A DNA stretch of 11,803 bases from assembly GCA_946885335.1 (NCBI GenBank), contig CAMPGG010000085.1:1-11803 (forward strand). Direction: 5' to 3'. The position numbers and the translations under genes were made by a program. Below, one piece after another: positions 7,877 through 11,803 of the stretch. Each line of letters starts with the position of its first letter. Positions within the stretch are counted from its first letter, which is position 1. This stretch comes from an uncultured Chitinophagaceae bacterium (GTDB taxonomy: Bacteria; Bacteroidota; Bacteroidia; Chitinophagales; Chitinophagaceae). The notes beneath the pieces were generated by a model, which worked only from the letters and a program-made list of their open reading frames with translations, did not search any database and was not told where the DNA came from.

Positions 7877-8737
7877 ATGATTGAATTAAAACATATCAGT
7901 AAAGGTTTTGACGGGGTAAAAGTGATCAAAGATGTTTCCAGTGTGATGAAGCCTGGTCAGTGTAACCTGATCATCGGCTCCAGTGGTAGCGGAAAAACCG
8001 TTTTGATGAAATGCATGGTTGGATTATTTACTCCCGATGCCGGTGAAGTTTTATATGATGGCCACGACTTTATCAAAATGGATGCTGAAGAAAAAAAAGA
8101 GATCCGCACACAGATCGGCATGCTTTTCCAGGGCTCGGCATTATTTGACAGCCTGACGGTTGAACAAAATGTAATGTTTCCATTAGAAATGTTTACCAAA
8201 TGGAATTACAAAAAGAAACTGGATCGTGTAAATGAAGTGCTGGAAAGAGTGGAACTAAAAGGGACCAACAAGAAATTCCCGGCCGAAGTTAGTGGTGGTA
8301 TGAAAAAAAGAGTTGGCATCGCCAGGGCGGTAGTTTTAAATCCAAAATATCTTTTTTGCGATGAACCCAATTCAGGCCTGGATCCACTAACGTCTATGAT
8401 CATCGATAAACTGATCATGGAGATCACAAAGGAATACAACATTACCACTGTTGTAAATACCCATGATATGAACAGTGTAATGGAAATGGGTGATTCCATT
8501 TTATACATGCATAAAGGTGAAAAGGAATGGGAAGGAAATAATAAAGAGATCATTTTCAGTAAAAATGAAAAATTGAACGACTTTATTTTTGCTTCCGAGT
8601 TTTTGAAAGACGCAAAAGATATGCGGATGCTTGAAGAAACCGGCAAAATCCCTAATGAAAGGGATATGAGTGAACTTACCCATAAGTCTGCCTCCCCGCT
8701 TATTGAACCCAATGAAAATAATGAATCTGAAGGATGA
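7877..8737 (+). CDS. mlaF: MlaF-type lipid ABC transporter ATP-binding protein
   Basis: This 286-residue cytoplasmic ATPase is the predicted partner of the MlaE-like permease encoded 24 bases upstream. Its motifs are Walker A GSSGSGKT at 34-41, Q-loop Gln85 in MLFQGSALFD, signature VSGGMKKR at 138-145, Walker B YLFCDEP with Asp162 and Glu163, D-loop NSGLDP, and H-loop His196. The QGSALFDSLTV wording is typical of MlaF/Ttg2A proteins. After about residue 235 there is a tail of 50 residues, acidic and polar at its end, with no ABC motif; the C-terminus of E. coli MlaF contacts MlaB and the partner ATPase, but no MlaB gene is seen here. The stop codon overlaps the next start by 4 bases. Confidence 0.92.
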   Translation: MIELKHISKGFDGVKVIKDVSSVMKPGQCNLIIGSSGSGKTVLMKCMVGLFTPDAGEVLYDGHDFIKMDAEEKKEIRTQIGMLFQGSALFDSLTVEQNVMFPLEMFTKWNYKKKLDRVNEVLERVELKGTNKKFPAEVSGGMKKRVGIARAVVLNPKYLFCDEPNSGLDPLTSMIIDKLIMEITKEYNITTVVNTHDMNSVMEMGDSILYMHKGEKEWEGNNKEIIFSKNEKLNDFIFASEFLKDAKDMRMLEETGKIPNERDMSELTHKSASPLIEPNENNESEG

Positions 8738-9534
8738 AAAAGTACATACTGTTTATAACGGTCATGCTCACTTCCTTTTTAATGCAGGGGAATGAGTTTT
8801 GGATCATGCCAAATAAATTTATTTATGATTCCGGAGAAACGGTTCGTCTTCGCTTTTTTACCGGCGATAATTTCGATGGTAAAAATTGGTCAGGCAATCG
8901 TTCACGCATTCACAGCCTGTTTTTTTATTGGTCCGATGTAAACGATCGTTGTCACCAGCATCTATCATCGCTCCCTGGCGACTCTTTAAATATTTCGGTA
9001 ATTGATGAAGGCACGGCAATGATGGCTTTTCATTCAAAACCTGCAACAAGAGTATTGGATGCAACTGAATTTGAACATTACCTGGCAGAAAACAAGCTTT
9101 CAAATGTAATGGAAGAAAGAAAGGCTGCCGGAATCGCTGAAAAAGCCGGAAGAGAAAGTTACCAGCGTTGTGCAAAAACCATTTTCCAGGTGGGGTCCAA
9201 AACAGATAAAACCTATTCAAAAAAAACGGGACTTCCGATTGACATTATACCTGACGATAACCCTTATTCATTAACAAAGGATGGCGATTTTAAAGTGAAA
9301 ATTTTATACAAAGGCAATCCCTTAAAGAATGCACCCGTTAAGGTCTGGCACAGGTTAAATGAAAAAATCTCCATACATCATTTAAATACGGATGATGAAG
9401 GGGAAGTAACTTTTTTTATCAGCACCTTGGGTGAATGGATGGTAACTACTATTGTAATGGAACCGCTAAAAGGCAACGCCAAAGCGGATTGGCAATCCTA
9501 CCATGGTTCACTGACCTGGGGATACCTTAAGTAA
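8734..9534 (+). CDS. Secreted DUF4198-like domain protein
   Basis: This 266-residue protein is probably exported. A lysine-containing, hydrophobic N-terminus (about 1-20) looks like a type I signal peptide, cleaved just before NEFWIMP. The mature protein resembles DUF4198 proteins, which are periplasmic beta-rich proteins sometimes placed near nickel or cobalt uptake genes: an EFWIMPNKF start, then PIDIIPDDNPYSLTKDG (about 169-185), a PLKNAPVKVW beta strand and a C-terminal GEWMVTTIVMEPL ending with a WQSYHGSLTW segment. The first residue of the motif is Asn, where I recall relatives mostly having His. The ATG overlaps the mlaF stop (ATGA) with GAAGG directly before it, so translation is likely coupled to mlaF. 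Whether it works with MlaEF or simply shares the operon is not known. The assignment rests on motif recall only. Confidence 0.68.
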   Translation: MKKYILFITVMLTSFLMQGNEFWIMPNKFIYDSGETVRLRFFTGDNFDGKNWSGNRSRIHSLFFYWSDVNDRCHQHLSSLPGDSLNISVIDEGTAMMAFHSKPATRVLDATEFEHYLAENKLSNVMEERKAAGIAEKAGRESYQRCAKTIFQVGSKTDKTYSKKTGLPIDIIPDDNPYSLTKDGDFKVKILYKGNPLKNAPVKVWHRLNEKISIHHLNTDDEGEVTFFISTLGEWMVTTIVMEPLKGNAKADWQSYHGSLTWGYLK

Positions 9535-9583
9535 TCATGATTTACAAATGATTATTCATATCAATCCAAACAAGTCATCTCCT

Positions 9584-9613
9584 GTTGCCATTCGATCTAA
9601 TTCCTTAGTTTTG
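9584..9613 (+). promoter_or_regulatory. sucD: Putative Bacteroidota promoter of sucD
   Basis: TAGTTTTG at 9606-9613 is a perfect TAnnTTTG -7 box. GTTG at 9584-9587 is a near match to the -33 TTTG with an 18-base spacer, close to the usual 19-21. The predicted leader is about 35-40 bases to the ATG at 9657. It is the most complete promoter seen in the window. Confidence 0.6.
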
Positions 9614-9656
9614 CACCACTTTTTATCGAAATCAAACCTCGTAAATAAATTACTTC

Positions 9657-10529
9657 ATGAGTATTCTTATCAATAAAAATTCAAAGATCCTGGTACAGGG
9701 ATTTACAGGCACTGAAGGCACTTTCCATGCTACCCAAATGATTGAATATGGAACGAATGTGGTTGGTGGTGTAACGCCGGGTAAGGGTGGAAATACACAT
9801 CTTGACAAACCGGTTTTCAATACGGTTGAAGATTGTGTAAAAAATACTGGTGCGGATGTATCGATCATTTTTGTGCCACCCGCATTTGCTGCCGATGCCA
9901 TCATGGAAGCTACTGAAGCAGGTATCAAATTAGTGGTTTGTATTACAGAAGGTATTCCTACCCAGGATATGATAAAAGTGAAAAATTATTTACAAGGCAC
10001 CGGCACCCGTTTGGTCGGACCAAATTGCCCGGGTGTGATTACTGCTGATGAATGTAAAGTGGGTATTATGCCTGGTTTTGTTTTTAAAAAAGGCAGGATC
10101 GGTATTGTTTCAAAATCCGGTACACTTACTTATGAAGCTGCAGACCAGGTAGCAAAAGCTGGTTTGGGAATTTCTACAGCCGTAGGTATTGGTGGTGATC
10201 CCATCATTGGCACAACAACCAAAGAAGCCATTGAATTATTTATGAATGATGATGAGACCGATGCTATTGTGATGATCGGTGAAATTGGTGGTGGTATGGA
10301 AGCCGAAGCCGCCAGGTATATAAAAGAACAGGGAAATAAAAAACCAGTAGTAGGATTTATAGCCGGTCAAACAGCACCTCCGGGCCGCAGAATGGGACAT
10401 GCCGGTGCTATCATCGGTGGGGCCGAAGATACTGCAGCAGCAAAAATGAAGATCATGGAAGAATGTGGTATTCATGTTGTAAAAAGTCCTGCAGACATTG
10501 GAAAACGAATGGCAGAAGTAATGCAATAA
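9657..10529 (+). CDS. sucD: Succinyl-CoA synthetase (succinate-CoA ligase) alpha subunit
   Basis: This 290-residue cytoplasmic subunit pairs with the beta subunit SucC to convert succinyl-CoA to succinate with nucleotide triphosphate formation in the TCA cycle. The CoA-binding Rossmann domain occupies about 1-125, with [10 protein letters not shown] at 15-24 and GPNCPG at 121-126. The ligase domain follows, with [10 protein letters not shown] at 151-160 and the phosphorylated histidine at His248 in GHAGAIIGG. The length and motifs are those of a complete, active alpha subunit. The start at 9657 is supported by the promoter and 5' AT-rich leader without a Shine-Dalgarno site. A good terminator follows the stop, so it is probably transcribed alone. 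The sucC gene is not in the window. Confidence 0.97.
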   Translation: MSILINKNSKILVQGFTGTEGTFHATQMIEYGTNVVGGVTPGKGGNTHLDKPVFNTVEDCVKNTGADVSIIFVPPAFAADAIMEATEAGIKLVVCITEGIPTQDMIKVKNYLQGTGTRLVGPNCPGVITADECKVGIMPGFVFKKGRIGIVSKSGTLTYEAADQVAKAGLGISTAVGIGGDPIIGTTTKEAIELFMNDDETDAIVMIGEIGGGMEAEAARYIKEQGNKKPVVGFIAGQTAPPGRRMGHAGAIIGGAEDTAAAKMKIMEECGIHVVKSPADIGKRMAEVMQ

Positions 10530-10550
10530 TATTTTTTTAACAAAGGATAT

Positions 10551-10580
10551 AAACCTTCTCTTACAGGAAGGTTTTTTTTT
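10551..10580 (+). terminator. Intrinsic terminator after sucD
   Basis: An 8-bp stem AAACCTTC/GAAGGTTT (10551-10558 with 10567-10574), an 8-base loop, and a run of nine Ts at 10572-10580 form a standard intrinsic terminator. It begins 22 bases after the sucD stop and separates sucD from the macroglobulin-like gene. Confidence 0.85.
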
Positions 10581-10718
10581 GCAAAGTATATTGCATGAAG
10601 TTGGGGACAAAGTTGTTTTTAACTTTAAATTTCTGCAAAATAGAAAGATATGCTCCTTTTATGTAAAACAACTGCTGTTTGCATCTGAAAGAGTATCAGT
10701 TAAATTAATAATCGTACA

Positions 10719-11803
10719 ATGATGTTAAAACGTATAAACAGGTTAGCCATTTTTTGTTTAATGATTTTTTGTTCAATGAGTATGAATGCACAGCAATCGA
10801 TCAGGAATTATGATGTACAATGGAAAAAAGTTGAGGAACTGGTAAAAAAGCGTTTGCCTGCATCAGCATTGGAAGAAGTAAAAAAGATTTACGAACTGGC
10901 TAAGAAAGATAAACAGGATGCACAGGTTATTAAGTCACTGATTTACATAAACGGGTTACAACAGGAAACCCGCGAAAACAACCAGGCTTTGGCCATTGCG
11001 GATATTGAGAAAGAAATTGCTGATTCAAAAGAACCCGTTACTTCCTTATTAAAAAGCCTGCAGGCAAATTTGTATTGGAATTATTTTCAGCAACATCGCT
11101 GGCAAATGTATAATCGCACGGCCACTACAGGGTTTATAAAAAATGATATTAAAACATGGACCGCCGAAGATTTTCATCTAAAGATCACGCAGTTATTTAA
11201 AGAATCTTTGGTTGCAGAAAAGCTTTTACAAAATACAGCGCTTCCACCTTTTGATGCAATCATCGTTAAAGGAAATACACGCAAACTCCGTCCAACACTT
11301 TACGATTTACTGGCACACCAGGCATTGACCTATTTTACCAACGATGAAAGAGATGTCAATAAACCTGCTTATGCATTTAAACTCGATGATGAGCAATTAT
11401 TTTCTGAAGCTTCCCGTTTTGCTACCTATGACATTAAAACAGATGATTCACTTGCCAATCATTACAATGCATTAAAAATTTACCAGCGTTTACTGGCATT
11501 TCATTTAAATGATAAATCTCCTGATCCACTTATCGATGCGGATATTGCACGAATTGTATTTGTTCACCAGCATACCACGTTGAACAAGAAAGACAGTTTA
11601 TATGTAGCATCCCTGGAGCAAATTGTACAAAAATACCCAGCCAACTCCGTGGCATTGGAGGCTAAGTTTTTATTAGCCCAGCATTATGAAAACCTGGCCG
11701 GTCAATACCAGCCCAATGGAGATACCACCCATCGTTATGCGAGAATAAAAGCAAAAAAACTGGCAGAAGAAATTATCAACCAGGACGCAAAAGCATCGGC
11801 AGC
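10719..11803 (+). CDS. Alpha-2-macroglobulin family protein, N-terminal part (cut by window end)
   Basis: The frame is open from the ATG at 10719 (or the adjacent ATG at 10722) to the right edge, giving at least 361 residues without a stop. Residues 1 to about 24 form a type I signal peptide with probable cleavage at MNA/QQ. The mature start (YDVQWKKVEELVKK), the phrase LPASALEEVKKIYELAKK and the later TLRP-like motif LRPTLYDLLAH (190-200) match what I know of the helical, TPR-like N-terminal region of large Bacteroidota macroglobulin proteins, which usually run to 1,900-2,000 residues with MG domains further on. Those domains, and any thioester motif, would lie beyond the window. The family is believed to trap proteases at the cell envelope, though the bacterial role is mostly inferred. 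A weak -7-like box, TAAATTTC at 10626-10633, is the only promoter candidate. Confidence 0.72.
   Translation, partial: MMLKRINRLAIFCLMIFCSMSMNAQQSIRNYDVQWKKVEELVKKRLPASALEEVKKIYELAKKDKQDAQVIKSLIYINGLQQETRENNQALAIADIEKEIADSKEPVTSLLKSLQANLYWNYFQQHRWQMYNRTATTGFIKNDIKTWTAEDFHLKITQLFKESLVAEKLLQNTALPPFDAIIVKGNTRKLRPTLYDLLAHQALTYFTNDERDVNKPAYAFKLDDEQLFSEASRFATYDIKTDDSLANHYNALKIYQRLLAFHLNDKSPDPLIDADIARIVFVHQHTTLNKKDSLYVASLEQIVQKYPANSVALEAKFLLAQHYENLAGQYQPNGDTTHRYARIKAKKLAEEIINQDAKASA

Noticed and set aside
8206..8712. Open frame of 168 codons on the minus strand inside mlaF
   Set aside because: It is antisense to a clear ABC ATPase gene, its translation is low in recognisable motifs, and it follows from codon bias of the true gene.
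8858..9220. Open frame of 120 codons on the minus strand inside the DUF4198-like gene
   Set aside because: Its translation is rich in Phe, Leu and Pro with no recognisable domain, and it lies fully within a better-supported gene.
9532..9554. Hairpin TAATCAT/ATGATTA at the end of the DUF4198-like gene as a terminator
   Set aside because: The stem is only 7 bp, AT-rich, includes the stop codon and has no T tract after it.
10236..10610. Minus-strand open frame of 124 codons over the sucD end and its terminator
   Set aside because: It is antisense to sucD and crosses the terminator; the Cys/His/Phe-rich translation is typical of a shadow frame.
10626..10633. TAAATTTC as promoter of the macroglobulin-like gene
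   Set aside because: One mismatch, only a TTG at a long 22-base spacing, and 85 bases from the ATG; not convincing alone.
1..11803. Search for mobile elements, CRISPR arrays, tRNA or rRNA genes and defence systems
   Set aside because: No transposase or integrase motifs, regular direct repeats, terminal inverted repeats or tRNA-like cloverleaf sequences were seen, and base composition appears even across the genes.

Overview
The window looks like ordinary chromosomal core sequence from a Bacteroidota bacterium, most likely of the Chitinophagaceae type (the phylum is firmer than the family). The reasons are AT-rich DNA with almost no Shine-Dalgarno sites, perfect Bacteroidota-type -7 boxes (TAnnTTTG) 29-44 bases before several start codons, a lipoprotein S41 peptidase, and the N-terminal end of a Bacteroidota-style alpha-2-macroglobulin protein. 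There are nine complete protein genes and one cut by the right edge. I found no RNA gene, CRISPR array, insertion sequence or phage gene, and no gene-free stretch longer than 300 bases.

Left part (1-4511): an M20D metallo-amidohydrolase gene on the plus strand converges on a minus-strand gene for an S41 lipoprotein peptidase. A strong hairpin lies between them and probably terminates transcription from both sides. To the right, also on the minus strand, is a two-gene ABC exporter operon: a BcrA/LanF-type ATPase followed by an ABC-2 permease, overlapping by 4 bases. It has a good -7 box.

Middle (4512-9534), all plus strand: first comes maeB, a malic enzyme fused to a phosphotransacetylase-like domain, which makes pyruvate and reduced cofactor from malate. 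An Mla-type lipid transport permease and ATPase (mlaE, mlaF) follow. A secreted DUF4198-type protein overlaps mlaF by 4 bases and is probably translationally coupled to it. No MCE (MlaD) substrate-binding gene is next to mlaEF.

Right part (9535-11803): sucD, the succinyl-CoA synthetase alpha subunit, is framed by its own promoter and an intrinsic terminator, so it appears to be a single-gene transcript without sucC. The last gene encodes an exported protein whose N-terminal 361 residues resemble the start of large Bacteroidota alpha-2-macroglobulin family proteins.

The genes group loosely as central carbon metabolism (maeB, sucD) and cell-envelope functions (S41 peptidase, ABC exporter, mlaEF, DUF4198, macroglobulin). 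I see no clear sign of a new multi-gene system. The least conventional feature is the mlaE-mlaF-DUF4198 unit without an MCE gene.
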